Below are positions 49,952 to 59,276 of a stretch of 64,000 nt of DNA, piece by piece. The notes under the pieces are model-generated. The model made no database searches. It saw only the letters and a program-made list of their open reading frames with translations, and had not been told where the DNA came from. A program made the translations under genes and the position numbers. Positions within the stretch are counted from its first letter, which is position 1; each line of letters opens with the position of its first letter. This DNA comes from Natrinema mahii (GTDB lineage: Archaea; Halobacteriota; Halobacteria; Halobacteriales; Natrialbaceae): the NCBI GenBank assembly GCA_000690595.2, contig JHUT02000007.1:402-64401 (forward strand), read 5' to 3'.

Positions 49952-51949
49952 TCAGAGTCCCCAGATGAGCGTAATGCCGACGGTCGTGACGACCGCCAGC
50001 AACAACTGGAGCGGGCCGCCGACGCGCAGGAAGTCGGTGAACTCGTAGCCGCCGGGCCCGTAGACCATCAGGTTCGTCTGGTAGCCGACCGGCGTCATGA
50101 AGGAAGTCGCGGAGGCGAACAGCACCGCGAGGAGGAAAGAAAACGGCGCGGCGCCGAGGCTCGTCGCCGCGTCGACCGCGATCGGGATCATCAGTACGAC
50201 CGTCGCGACGGGCGTGATGACGTTCGCGAGCAGCCCCGTGACGACGGTAAACAGTAGCAATACCGCCACGAGCGGCAGGTAGGCGGCCGCCGACACCAAC
50301 CCGGCCGCGATGACCGCCGAGCCGCCGGTGGCCTCGAGCGCGATGCCAAGCGGAATGACTCCTGCCAGCAGGAAGACGACGTTCCACGAGACGGCGTCGT
50401 AGGCGTCGTCGATCGAGAGACAGCCGCTGACGACCATCAGGAAGACGCCGGCGAAGGCCGCGATCACGATCGAGACCAGCCCCAGCGCGGCCGCGCCGAT
50501 AACGCCGGCCATAACCGCGATCGCGATCGGCGTTTTCGGCGACAGCGGCGCGACGTCCTCGAGGTCGGCATCGGCCAGCCGGTCGACGGCGTCGTCGACG
50601 ACGAGCAGGTCGTTCGACGCGGTGAAGTGGTCGATCGCGTCGTCGGAGGTCTGGAGCAAGAGGAGATCGCCGGGGGCGAGCCGGATGTCCGCGAGGTCCG
50701 TTCGGAGGAGGTCGCCGCCCCGCCGGATCGCCAGCACGGTCGTTCCGAAGAACTCCCGGAGGGCCGTCTCGCCGAGGCGCTCGCCGGCGAACGCCGACGA
50801 CTCGGGAACGACGGCCTTCGCGAGGACGTCCTCGCTCGGGGCCTCCTCGAACGTCTCCTCGGTCACCGACTCCCGGGCCAGCTGGTGTACCTGCTGGGCC
50901 TCGACGAAGCGGTTGACCGCCTGCAGGCTCCCGTGGACCGTGAGCAGGTCTCCCTCGCGGATCCGCTCGTCGGTCGCGGCCGCGACGAACGACTCCCCTT
51001 CGGCTGAGATCGGCTCCGGGTCCGCCTCGAGTCGGGTCCGGCCGTCGCCGGAGCGCTGGCCGGGGGCCGACGCCTCGGGCCCCGCCTCGAGGGTCGCCTC
51101 CCGATCGCCGTCGTACTCGAGGACGCGGTCCGCCGACGCGGCCTCGCTGTCGCCCGCCCGCCGGAGTTGGAGCACGCGAACGTCCGCGTCCGTGCGCGCC
51201 TCGAGGTCGGCGACCGTCCGACCGACCGGTGCCGAATCGGCGCGCACTCGAACCGTCGCGAGGTGGTCCTCGAGTTCGAACTCCTCGACGAGGTCGGCGT
51301 CGACCGGAATCCGCGCGGGCGTCAGCCACCGACCGACGGTCGCGAGGTACGCGAGCCCGACCAGTAGAATCACGACGCCGAGCGCGGAGAACTCGAACAT
51401 GCCGATCGGCCCGCGTCCGAGCAGTTCGACGGCGAACTCGCTGGCCAGCAGGTTCGTCGACGTGCCGATCAGCGTCAGCGTGCCGCCCAGAATCGCCGCG
51501 TACGACAGCGGCAGGAGGAGCTTCGACGGGGAGATCCCGGTCTTCTCCGCGAGATCGGAGATCATCGGGATAAAGATCGCCACGATCGGCGTGTTGTTGA
51601 TAAAGCCCGCGAGCGGCCCGGTCGTACAGATCGTCGCCAGCAGTGCCCGCTTCTCGCTGCCGTTCGTGATCGTCGCGAGAGAGACGCCGAGACGCTGGAC
51701 GACGCCAGTTTCCTGAATCGCCGCGCTGAGCATGTACATGGCGACGATCGTCACCGTCGCGGTGTTGGCGAACCCGGAGATGGCCGCTCTGGGACCGACG
51801 CCAGTCATCGGCTCGAGGGCAGCCAGCGAGACGATGATCCCGATCGCGGTCACGTCGGTGGGGATCGCCTCGGTCACGAACAGGACGAGCGCGACGGCGA
51901 TGAGACCGAAGACGACGAGCGCGTCCGTCGAGAGCGCCGCTGGGATCAC
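49952..51949 (-). CDS. SLC13/DASS-type permease with central RCK_C domains
   Basis: 665 residues. Membrane halves at about 8-210 and 455-665; conserved INNTPIVAIFIPMISDLA and TLIGTSTNLLASEFAVELL in the first, ANVITPVATVVLMIPIAVDAA and TSFMTPVGYQTNLMVYGPGGY in the second. Between them are RCK_C-type (TrkA-C) domains: one with ATVRVRADSAPVGRTVADLEA and one with KAVVPESSAFAGERLGETALREFFG. Members take up sulfate, dicarboxylates or citrate with cations; RCK_C domains may bind nucleotides or ions to gate transport. Substrate not readable. Confidence 0.9.
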   Translation of the reverse strand: MIPAALSTDALVVFGLIAVALVLFVTEAIPTDVTAIGIIVSLAALEPMTGVGPRAAISGFANTATVTIVAMYMLSAAIQETGVVQRLGVSLATITNGSEKRALLATICTTGPLAGFINNTPIVAIFIPMISDLAEKTGISPSKLLLPLSYAAILGGTLTLIGTSTNLLASEFAVELLGRGPIGMFEFSALGVVILLVGLAYLATVGRWLTPARIPVDADLVEEFELEDHLATVRVRADSAPVGRTVADLEARTDADVRVLQLRRAGDSEAASADRVLEYDGDREATLEAGPEASAPGQRSGDGRTRLEADPEPISAEGESFVAAATDERIREGDLLTVHGSLQAVNRFVEAQQVHQLARESVTEETFEEAPSEDVLAKAVVPESSAFAGERLGETALREFFGTTVLAIRRGGDLLRTDLADIRLAPGDLLLLQTSDDAIDHFTASNDLLVVDDAVDRLADADLEDVAPLSPKTPIAIAVMAGVIGAAALGLVSIVIAAFAGVFLMVVSGCLSIDDAYDAVSWNVVFLLAGVIPLGIALEATGGSAVIAAGLVSAAAYLPLVAVLLLFTVVTGLLANVITPVATVVLMIPIAVDAATSLGAAPFSFLLAVLFASATSFMTPVGYQTNLMVYGPGGYEFTDFLRVGGPLQLLLAVVTTVGITLIWGL

Positions 51950-52207
51950 GGTGTGATCAGCTCGAGTTCAGTCCGGTTCGTCGGCCGTCTCTCTGTCGTC
52001 GGCTCGGTCGCGGTCGGCGCTCGCGTCGCGTTCACACTGTACGAGATCGGACGACTCACAAAACTGTATCCGTTCGTCGACTGTCGGCCGCCGGTTCGGA
52101 CGATCGTCGGCGCCGGCCGACGGCCGGACGGGCACGTTTCGGGTGCGGTCGACGGCGACGAGCGAATCTCGAGAACCTATTTACCGTCCGGCGTGAACGT
52201 CCCGTGC

Positions 52208-53293
52208 ATGTACGATTTCGTCGTCGTCGGCGTCGGCCCGCCGGGGGCGCGCTTCGCCCGCCGGGCCGCCGAGGAAGGCTACGACGTCCTCGCCCTCGAG
52301 CAGGGGCGGGTTGGCGAGCCGCTTTCCTGTTCGGGCCACGTGAGTACGGACGTCTGGGAGTTCACGGGCGAGGGGGCCCGCGAGGAGCTCTTTCAGAACG
52401 AGATCTACGGCGCGCGCTTTCACGTCGGCGGCCCCGGCAGCGACGCCTACCCCTTCTACAAGGACGCGGTCGCCTCGAACGTCATCGACCGCGTCGGGCT
52501 CGATCGCCACCTCGCCGAACTGGCCCGCGAGGCGGGCGCAGACGTTCGGGAGGACCACACCGTCACCGGCGTCACCGAGCGCCGCGATGGGGTCGAGATC
52601 GTCGCCAGCGGTCCCGACGGCCGCCTCGAGGTCGAAGCCAAGATGGTCGCGGGCTGTGACGGGCCGCGCTCGCGGGTGCGAGACGAACTCGAGCTCCCCC
52701 AGCCCGAGGAGTTGCTCCACGGCGTCCTTGCCTTTTCAGACGAGGTGGACCACCAGGACTTCGTCGACGTCCACCTCACGCCGCCGACGTTCTTCGCGTG
52801 GCGGATCCCCCGCGGCGAGGCCGGCGTCGAGTACGGGCTGGCCGCCCCGCCGGGCGTGCAGGTCACCAAGCACTTCGAGGAGCTGATCGACGGCTACGAG
52901 ATCGACGTCTCCCATCGCTGTTCGGGCGCGATCCCGATCGGACCGCCCGATCGAGTAACGTCCCGACGGGCGTTTCTCATCGGGGACGCGGCCGCCCAGA
53001 CCAAGCCCTTCACCGGCGGCGGCATCCTCTATAGCATGACCAGCGCCGATCACGCCGCCCGCGAGATCGATCCCGACCGGCCGACGACGCTGGCGGCCTA
53101 CGAACGGGCCTGGCGCGACGACTTGGCGCGCGAACAGCGACTCGGGCACTGGATCCGACGCGCATACTCGCTGCCCGAGCCGGTCCAGCGGCTGGGACTC
53201 GGCGCGCTGTCGGGCGAGATCGGCGTCCACATGGACCGGCCGACCTCGCTGGTCTCGCTCGACCACCTCAAAGCGGTGTTTTCACGGTCGTGA
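52208..53293 (+). CDS. Geranylgeranyl-reductase-family flavoprotein
   Basis: 361 residues. FAD-binding start YDFVVVGVGPPGARFARRAA (GxGxxG variant, GVGPPG), VLALEQGRVGEPLSCSGHVS with the family Cys, VAGCDGPRSRVRDEL, and RRAFLIGDAAAQTKPFTGGGI. Archaeal members reduce geranylgeranyl chains of lipids or are related oxidoreductases. A 12-base overlap exists at the 3' end with a convergent membrane protein gene. It may act in lipid saturation, but other roles are possible. Confidence 0.9.
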   Translation: MYDFVVVGVGPPGARFARRAAEEGYDVLALEQGRVGEPLSCSGHVSTDVWEFTGEGAREELFQNEIYGARFHVGGPGSDAYPFYKDAVASNVIDRVGLDRHLAELAREAGADVREDHTVTGVTERRDGVEIVASGPDGRLEVEAKMVAGCDGPRSRVRDELELPQPEELLHGVLAFSDEVDHQDFVDVHLTPPTFFAWRIPRGEAGVEYGLAAPPGVQVTKHFEELIDGYEIDVSHRCSGAIPIGPPDRVTSRRAFLIGDAAAQTKPFTGGGILYSMTSADHAAREIDPDRPTTLAAYERAWRDDLAREQRLGHWIRRAYSLPEPVQRLGLGALSGEIGVHMDRPTSLVSLDHLKAVFSRS

Positions 53294-53863
53294 ATTCCGC
53301 CCCTCCAGAAACGCCATGACGACCGTCCCCAGTCCGACGCTACTGATGACGAACCCGACGACGGACCCGAGGACCGGAACCGCACCGACCGCCACGGAAA
53401 CGACGATCGCACACCCCAGCGCGAGGAGCCGGTTGTCGCTGACGAGTCGACCGACGGCGAGATAGCCGTACTCACCGGCCACCAGCGCCACGAGGGCAAA
53501 CACCAGGAGCAGCGGAATCGCGAGGACGAGTCCGATCACCGTGATCGCCAACAGAACCGAAGCGCCGATCACGGCCACCAGACTGGCGATACCGTAGACG
53601 AACGCGATCCCGGGTGACTCGAGCGCGCGATCGGTTTGCCGCCGCGTGCTGTCGGGCGCGACCGCGAGCAACAGGCCGCCGACGACGAGCGTGACGAGTC
53701 CGGCGCCGATCGCCTGGACGTACCACGGCGTGGCGGCCGCGGTCTCGGTGCCGGATTCGAACCCGTCGGGCGCTCGCTGGGCGAGTGCGAGCCCGGGAAC
53801 GGCGAGCAGCGTCGTCCCGGCAGCGAGGACGGCCGTCCGGAGTCGGGAGGAGGGCGGACGCAT
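53282..53863 (-). CDS. Membrane protein with signal peptide, unknown function
   Basis: 193 residues from the ATG at 53863. A likely signal peptide RLRTAVLAAGTTLLAVPGLALA is followed by four membrane segments (AIGAGLVTLVVGGLLLAVAP, GIASLVAVIGASVLLAITVIG, LLLVFALVALVAGEYGYLAVG, CAIVVSVAVGAVPVLGSVVG; each quoted in part). No family was recognised; bactofilin-linked or polymer-forming membrane proteins can look similar. It converges on the geranylgeranyl-reductase-like gene, overlapping by 12 bases. Confidence 0.6.
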   Translation of the reverse strand: MRPPSSRLRTAVLAAGTTLLAVPGLALAQRAPDGFESGTETAAATPWYVQAIGAGLVTLVVGGLLLAVAPDSTRRQTDRALESPGIAFVYGIASLVAVIGASVLLAITVIGLVLAIPLLLVFALVALVAGEYGYLAVGRLVSDNRLLALGCAIVVSVAVGAVPVLGSVVGFVISSVGLGTVVMAFLEGRNSRP

Positions 53864-53978
53864 ACGCGAAACTCTGCCAGCCACCCGATAATTGTTTCTA
53901 TCTGCCATGTCCCGCGACACCCCGCCTTGAGTGCCGGAGCCGACAGACCGAAGGTCGCAGTGACGAAACGGGCGGTCG

Positions 53979-55415
53979 ATGACGGGCCAGCAGTGGCGGG
54001 CGACAGCGCTCGCGTTCGTCGCCGGGGCGCTCGAGCGGGCCGGTATCATCGACGGAGAGCGGTTTCGCCCGACGATGGAACTGGCCTGGCCCCGGATCGT
54101 CACCGGCTTCGCGATCATGTCCAAGCAGACGGCCGACCTCGCGATGGTCGGGGCTGCCGTCGGGACGGCCGGCACGGCGGGGCTGGCCTTCGCGCTTGGC
54201 TACTGGCAGATCGTCACGCTGCTGGGACTGGGAGTCGCGGGCGGGACCGTCACGCTCGTCTCGCAGAACTACGGCGGCGAGGCAACCGATCGGGCGTCGG
54301 TGGCGGTCAATCAGAGCGTCGTCCTCGCGACCGCGCTGGCGACCCCGATCGCGCTCCTCTTCCTCGCGGTCCCCGGTCCCCTAATCGCCCTGCTTGGCTC
54401 CGGGCCGGACGCGCTCGTCCACGGGCAGACCTACCTCGTCTACGTCGCGCCCGCAGTGGTCTTCGAACTGCTGAACCTGATCGCGAGCCGCACCTACACC
54501 GGCGTCGGCGACACGTTCACCGAGATGGTCGCCCGTGCCGGCGGCGCGGTCCTCAACGTCGCCCTCAGCGGACTCCTGATCTTCGGCTTCGGCCTCGGTG
54601 CCGCGGGCGCGGCCATCGGGACTACTCTCGCCAGCGGGTTCGTGACGGTCGTCCTCGCGTGGGGGATGCTCGGGCGCTCCTACGGCCGGCTCGGAATGGA
54701 ACCCAGCCCCGTCCCGATCACTCGGTCGGGGCCGTGGTTCGAGCCGACGCTGTTGCGCCAGTTGATCGAGATTTCCCTGCCGGAGATCGGCCGCCGACTC
54801 GCCCAGGGGGCGGTCGTCTTCCCGCTGCTGTGGATCGCCGCCTCCTTCGGCCCGGTCGTCGTGACGGCGCTCGAGGTCGGCCGGCGAGTGCGGGCCCTGA
54901 TCAACAGCGTCAACTGGGGGCTGTCCCTGGCCGCGAGTTCGCTGGTCGGTCAACACCTCGGCGCGGGCGAGGAGGCGGAGGCGGGGGCCTACGGCGCGGC
55001 GATCATCCGGCTCTCGACGGTGATCTACGCCGTCGCCGGAGTGCTGGTTCTCGTCTTCGCCCGTCCGATCGCGGGGCTGTTCGTGAGCGACCCCGCAGCG
55101 GTCACCCAGGCCGCGGTCTTCGTCGCCGTCGGCGCGGTCAGTTCGGTCGGCTACGGGATCGACGGAGCCGCCGCCGGAGCCCTCTTGGGTGCCGGCGACA
55201 CCCGCTGGCCGTTCGTCGCCTCGCTGCTGGGCCGGTACGCCTTCGCGCTCCCCGCGGCCGCGCTCGGGCTGGTCACGCCGCTCGCCGTCGGCGGGCTCTA
55301 CCTCGCGCTCTTCCTCGAGACGAGCGTCCCCGGCGGGATCAACTACTGGCTGTTCCGTAGCGGGCGCTGGAAGGCCGTGAGCCGGCGGTATCGACCGTCG
55401 TCGGACCCCGGCTGA
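53979..55415 (+). CDS. MATE-family efflux protein
   Basis: 478 residues, about 12 membrane helices in two similar halves. MELAWPRIVTGFAIMSKQTADLAMVG holds the first-helix pattern, GVAGGTVTLVSQNYGGEATDRA is the MATE Q-N-x-G region, and NWGLSLAASSLVGQHLGAGE is its counterpart in the second half. It exports organic cations or drugs using Na+ or H+. Haloarchaeal MATEs are near the NorM/DinF type. It diverges from the signal-peptide membrane protein gene. Confidence 0.92.
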   Translation: MTGQQWRATALAFVAGALERAGIIDGERFRPTMELAWPRIVTGFAIMSKQTADLAMVGAAVGTAGTAGLAFALGYWQIVTLLGLGVAGGTVTLVSQNYGGEATDRASVAVNQSVVLATALATPIALLFLAVPGPLIALLGSGPDALVHGQTYLVYVAPAVVFELLNLIASRTYTGVGDTFTEMVARAGGAVLNVALSGLLIFGFGLGAAGAAIGTTLASGFVTVVLAWGMLGRSYGRLGMEPSPVPITRSGPWFEPTLLRQLIEISLPEIGRRLAQGAVVFPLLWIAASFGPVVVTALEVGRRVRALINSVNWGLSLAASSLVGQHLGAGEEAEAGAYGAAIIRLSTVIYAVAGVLVLVFARPIAGLFVSDPAAVTQAAVFVAVGAVSSVGYGIDGAAAGALLGAGDTRWPFVASLLGRYAFALPAAALGLVTPLAVGGLYLALFLETSVPGGINYWLFRSGRWKAVSRRYRPSSDPG

Positions 55416-55469
55416 ACGGTCGGTGACGACTCGCCGATCGACCGCCCCGACACCTCCCCGGCCGCGGAC

Positions 55470-56831
55470 TCACGGACGGCTCTCGGCGGCTGCCGTTCGC
55501 CGGCCGCGTTCGATCGTCGCTTCCGCGGTGGCGTTTTCGCCCCGTTCCTCGGCGACCACGTACTGGACTTCGACGACCAGCGGCCCGTCGCTGTGGGGTC
55601 TGATCGCCTCGTAGAGTCGGTCGGCGAGCCCCGATTCCGGGCCGGGTTCGCGCCCGGAGACCGTGACGACGACCCGGTCGACCGCCTGGATCGGGTAGTC
55701 GCCGTCGAGTTCGACCGCGACGTCGTCGCTCTCGAGCCCGTCGTAGCGTGGCTGTGCGAGGACCGCCTCGACCTCGTCCTCGGCGGCGGACTCGAGTTCC
55801 GTCGTGTGGAAGTCAAGCAGCGTGACGCCGGCCAGCGGCGCGGCGAGCACCAACAGTCCGACCCCGAAGACCGCCGCGTAGGCATAGGTCGGCGTCCGGG
55901 TCGGCGACACGTCGAAGGGGCCCTGCGGGCGGTAGCCGGCGATCCACAGCGTCGCCAGCGCGGCGAGGTTGATCGACAGGAGGTTGACGATCACGAGGGC
56001 GGCGGCCCCGGTCGCCGCGCCGGACATCCCCCAGGCGACCGTGATCCCGACCGCGGCCGACGGCGGGATCAGCGCCGCGGCGATCATCACGCCGACGATG
56101 GCCTCCGAAAAACCCCGCGTGAGACTCAGGATGCCGGCGATCCCCGCGCCCAGCGCGACCGCCAGCGAGAACAGGTTCGGCGCGACCCGCTCCTCGAGTT
56201 CGGTCGCGGCGACGATGTCGATCCCCGCGGGCTCGAGGCCGGCCAGCCGAGCCAGCATCGCGAGGGCGACCGAAGCGACGATGACCATCGTCACGCCGGC
56301 GATCTGGTAGGTGAAGCCGGTCGACTTGAGCCGGCCGTCGCCGGTCACGATGCCGACGTTTGCGGCCAGTGCGGGTCCCAAAAGCGGCGCGATGACCATC
56401 GCGCCGATCACGACCGCCGGCGAATCGGCGAGCAGCCCCGCCGTGGCGACGACCGCGCTGATCAACAGCATGACGGTGTAGATCGCAAACGGCGGCGTGA
56501 GTTCGTCGGCCTTCGTTCGCAACACCTGTCGCGAGGTGCGCGAGCCCGTCTGTCCGCCGCGGCTGTACCGCTCGCGAAGCGTCGCGAACTCCTCGGAGAC
56601 GACCGTTTCGGCGTTGATGACGACGACGCTTGCCTCGTCGCCGATCCCGGCCCGCTCGAGCCGATCGAGCAGCGGTTCGACGGCCTGAGTCGGGACGGGA
56701 AACCGAACGACGGCCGCCTCCCCCCGGCCGCTGGTCTCGTCGCTGACGACGTAGTCGAACCCCTCGTCCTCGAGGACGTCGAGAACGGCCCGCCGCTTCC
56801 CCTCGGGGACCGTGATCTCGAGATAGCGCAT
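55470..56831 (-). CDS. TIGR00341/DUF389-family membrane protein
   Basis: 453 residues. Start MRYLEITVPEGKRRAVLDVL with a ferredoxin-like region to about 85, then AVVIGAMVIAPLLGPALAANVG, ILSLTRGFSEAIVGVMIAAALIP (quoted in parts: GFSEAIVGVMIAAALIPP) and SINLAALATLWIAGYRPQGPFDV, the DUF389 core. A C-terminal soluble region has ALSVEVQYVVAEERGENATA-like sequence. Function is unknown; membrane transport or sensing is likely. Confidence 0.9.
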   Translation of the reverse strand: MRYLEITVPEGKRRAVLDVLEDEGFDYVVSDETSGRGEAAVVRFPVPTQAVEPLLDRLERAGIGDEASVVVINAETVVSEEFATLRERYSRGGQTGSRTSRQVLRTKADELTPPFAIYTVMLLISAVVATAGLLADSPAVVIGAMVIAPLLGPALAANVGIVTGDGRLKSTGFTYQIAGVTMVIVASVALAMLARLAGLEPAGIDIVAATELEERVAPNLFSLAVALGAGIAGILSLTRGFSEAIVGVMIAAALIPPSAAVGITVAWGMSGAATGAAALVIVNLLSINLAALATLWIAGYRPQGPFDVSPTRTPTYAYAAVFGVGLLVLAAPLAGVTLLDFHTTELESAAEDEVEAVLAQPRYDGLESDDVAVELDGDYPIQAVDRVVVTVSGREPGPESGLADRLYEAIRPHSDGPLVVEVQYVVAEERGENATAEATIERGRRTAAAESRP

Positions 56832-56888
56832 ACTGTGGCCACACTGGTGTCGTGGATAGTACTCGGGTCGGCAGTGGACGGGTATCCG

Positions 56889-57305
56889 TCAGGCCTCGCT
56901 GTCGTCGGTCCCGACGATCCCGCAGGCGATCGCTTCGGGCTCGAACAGATCCTCGCCGTCGACGGCGTCGGGATGGACGACGAGGACGGTGTCGTCGGGC
57001 AGTTCGCCCTCGACCTGCACGCCACAGCCCAGGACCGACTCGAGGTCGTCGACGTCGTCGATCCCGGACTCGCGGTCGAGACACAGGTCGGCGGTGGCCC
57101 GCGAGCAGACGACTACGAGCGCCCCCGGCTCGAGGTGTTCGCTCTCGGCGGCTTCGAGCAGGGTCTCGAGTGTGTCGGCGCGGCCGGCCTCGAGCGAGCG
57201 GATGGTCACGCGATCGGTGTCGGAGCCGGACGCTTGCTGGGACTGGGTGCGGACGCGGGCGGCCAGTTCCTCGAAGTCGGTCTCGGGGTCGAGATCGGTG
57301 GTCAT
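56889..57305 (-). CDS. Conserved haloarchaeal protein, unknown function
   Basis: 138 residues, soluble, acidic. LETLLEAAESEHLEPGALVVVCSRATADLCLDRES (in parts: EPGALVVVCSRATADLCLD) and LGCGVQVEGELPDDTVLVVHP suggest an alpha/beta fold. GIVGTDDSEA is the end. It lies 57 bases upstream of the DUF389 gene on the same strand. No role assigned. Confidence 0.6.
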   Translation of the reverse strand: MTTDLDPETDFEELAARVRTQSQQASGSDTDRVTIRSLEAGRADTLETLLEAAESEHLEPGALVVVCSRATADLCLDRESGIDDVDDLESVLGCGVQVEGELPDDTVLVVHPDAVDGEDLFEPEAIACGIVGTDDSEA

Positions 57306-57472
57306 GGGCGGTCGTCGTCGGGCGGTGGCCTTGAGAACCCGGCCGGCCAGTTCCGGCTCTCGAGGGTCGCCGTGAGGCGACTCGACCGCGACGGAAACGA
57401 CGGTATCAGCCAGCGCGACAGTCAGGTTCGTCGCGACAGCGGTTTTTACCCACCGGCGGTGTACGACGCCCG

Positions 57473-58132
57473 ATGTCGACGATAGCCGATCTCCGGCTGC
57501 CGGCCGCGGAAACGGCGCTTGCCACCGCCTTCGAGCGCGCGCCGGCGGCCACGTTCGAACTCGAGTCCTCGGTCTCGAAGACCCGGCCCTCGCTGTGGGT
57601 GGCCGACGTGGATCGCGAGACGGCCGACGCCGCCTTCCGCGCGGACCCGTCGGTCGCGGCCGCCGAACTGCTCGTCGAGACCGACGCCCGACTGCTGTAC
57701 GACGTGACCTTCGCCGACGAGTCGGGGACCGGCCGCCTCTGGGAGGACCTGCTGGTCGACGGCGGCTCCCTGCTCGAGGCCCGGGCCAGCGACGGCTGGT
57801 GGCAGGTGACGGTCCGCTATCGGGACCGCGAGACGCTCTGTGAGGCCTACGAGCGGCTGGTCGATCGGGGAATCAACGTCGAACTCCGGCGCGTGACCGA
57901 CGTGACCGATACCGGCGGCCACGCGACGCGGCTCACGCCCGAACAGCAGGAGGCCTTGGAAGCCGCGCTCGAGTACGGCTACTTCGAGATCCCTCGCGGG
58001 GTGTCGATGGAGGAACTGGCCGACGAGCTAGGGATCTCGCATCAGGCGCTCTCCGAGCGGTTCCGCCGGGCCTACGAGACGCTGGTCGACGCCGAACTCC
58101 AGCCGGCCGGCGAGGGGTCGCGGTTCGACTGA
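57473..58132 (+). CDS. HTH_10 (Bat-type) transcriptional regulator
   Basis: 219 residues. C-terminal HTH_10: LTPEQQEALEAALEYGYFEI, then RGVSMEELADELGISHQALSERFRRA, then YETLV. This is the bacterio-opsin-activator-type DNA-binding domain of haloarchaea. The N-terminal about 150 residues (RLPAAETALATAFERAPAATFELES, WWQVTVRYRDRETLCEAYE) form the usual Bat-associated sensing region without PAS or GAF. Targets unknown. A hairpin element begins at its stop codon. Confidence 0.9.
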   Translation: MSTIADLRLPAAETALATAFERAPAATFELESSVSKTRPSLWVADVDRETADAAFRADPSVAAAELLVETDARLLYDVTFADESGTGRLWEDLLVDGGSLLEARASDGWWQVTVRYRDRETLCEAYERLVDRGINVELRRVTDVTDTGGHATRLTPEQQEALEAALEYGYFEIPRGVSMEELADELGISHQALSERFRRAYETLVDAELQPAGEGSRFD

Positions 58133-58210
58133 GACGGGTTGCCGTCCCGACGTCCCAGTGGGACCGCAGGACGGTCGCGGTCCCGTCGGTACTGACGGAC
58201 GGGAGACCGT
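58129..58210. repeat. Hairpin repeat element, copy 1
   Basis: About 80 bases starting at the stop of the HTH_10 gene: GAGACGGGTTGCCGTCCC at one end and GACGGACGGGAGACCG at the other, similar to 63680-63759. An internal stem GGGACCGC (58160-58167)/GCGGTCCC (58177-58184) is perfect, with an outer CCGTCC/GGACGG pair. It may end transcription or be a small dispersed element. Confidence 0.6.
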
Positions 58211-58251
58211 ATGATACCCCGCCGCCCTCGGGTGCGAACGCGGCACAATCG

Positions 58252-58258
58252 TTATTTG
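58252..58258 (+). promoter_or_regulatory. TATA-like element of the pterin dehydratase gene
   Basis: TTATTTG lies 26 bases before the ATG at 58281, consistent with a leaderless transcript starting at or next to the start codon. Confidence 0.5.
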
Positions 58259-58280
58259 ACTGGCTTGCGTTCGGCCCCAC

Positions 58281-58562
58281 ATGGCTGACTTGCTTTCCGA
58301 CGACGAGATCGAGGCGGAACTCCCCGACGGCTGGGACCGCGAGGGGGACGAGATCGTACGGGTCTACGAGTTCGACGACTACCTCCGCGGGGTCAACTTC
58401 GCCCAGATGGTCGGCGAGATCGCCGAGGCCCAGTTTCACCACCCCGAAATCATCATCCGCTACGCCGAACTCGAGATTCGACTGACTTCCCACGAGGAAG
58501 GCGGTATCACCGGCGACGACATCGAGATGGCGGAACTGATCGAGGCCGAACGCGGGGACTGA
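58281..58562 (+). CDS. Pterin-4a-carbinolamine dehydratase
   Basis: 93 residues, the normal PCD length. The active-site motif is AQFHHPEIIIRYAELEIRLT with His-His-Pro, an aromatic, then SHEEGGITGDD (H...D). It removes water from 4a-hydroxytetrahydrobiopterin, recycling the cofactor of aromatic amino acid hydroxylases; in archaea without such hydroxylases it may serve molybdopterin. The next gene starts six bases after the stop (a GTG). Confidence 0.93.
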   Translation: MADLLSDDEIEAELPDGWDREGDEIVRVYEFDDYLRGVNFAQMVGEIAEAQFHHPEIIIRYAELEIRLTSHEEGGITGDDIEMAELIEAERGD

Positions 58563-58568
58563 CCGTCC

Positions 58569-58961
58569 GTGGACGCCCGCTACGTCTTCTGCGTTCGCGT
58601 CCGCATAGAGCCCGCTCGGGCGGCCGTCTCGCTCGAGCCCGACAGCGCCGAGACGACGGTGACGCTCTACCGGGACGCGCCGGAACCGGGCACGGAGGGG
58701 TGGCTGTTCTTCCGGAACACGCTCTGGCGCGGCGCGGTCGGCGACGACGACTACGCCCGCCGGCTCGCCGCGGAGTGGCTGGGCGTTCCCGAACGGACCG
58801 TCGAAGCCGTCGACTTCCGCGAACTCCAGACCGACGAGGCGTACCTCGACGCGCTCCGAGCCGAGATCGCGGCCGATCTCGAGGCGTTCAAGGCCGACGA
58901 CGTCGATGAGGCGCTCTCGAAGTATCTGGGCTCGAGCATCCGCGTGACCGAACGCGACTGA
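58569..58961 (+). CDS. LWR-salt family protein
   Basis: 130 residues from a GTG at 58569. The halophile-specific motif NTLWRGAVGDDDYARRLAAE (LWRG) is near the middle, with LGVPERTVEAVDFRELQTDEAYL and SKYLGSSIRV. The family name reflects the LWR motif and restriction to salt-loving archaea; its role is unknown. It is six bases from the pterin dehydratase stop and probably co-transcribed with it. Confidence 0.9.
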   Translation: MDARYVFCVRVRIEPARAAVSLEPDSAETTVTLYRDAPEPGTEGWLFFRNTLWRGAVGDDDYARRLAAEWLGVPERTVEAVDFRELQTDEAYLDALRAEIAADLEAFKADDVDEALSKYLGSSIRVTERD

Positions 58962-59276
58962 TCGCCGGTGTCGCCGCTCGCGTCACGGGACCTGCGTCTC
59001 GCGACCGACGGCTAATGTGTATTGGTAACAAACTTCGCCTACATTTATGTACTCGCTTGTGGCCGCTGTTGGTGATGACCGCGAGCGAACACCGATCGGC
59101 GGCTCGGGCGAGAGTCGGACCACGAGGGATGCGACGCGTCGTGCGTTCCGTCCGCGCCGGCGACGGGACAGGAGGGACTGACTCTGGAGGACCATCTGGC
59201 CCGACGGAACCCGCGGGCGGTCTCGCCGTCGGGAGAGACACCGGCGCGGCAGTCGTCGGACCGACTGGGGGTGACG
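58962..59276. other. Gene-free or small-ORF stretch before the HTH gene
   Basis: 315 bases. An AT-rich patch near 59015-59055 includes ACATTTATGTA, a possible TATA-type promoter element. A short basic, Gly-rich frame (59078-59290) could be read from an ATG at 59078, but it has low-complexity composition and no recognisable motif, so it is not called as a gene. The patch is more likely the promoter of the HTH gene at 59277 with a long leader. Confidence 0.45.
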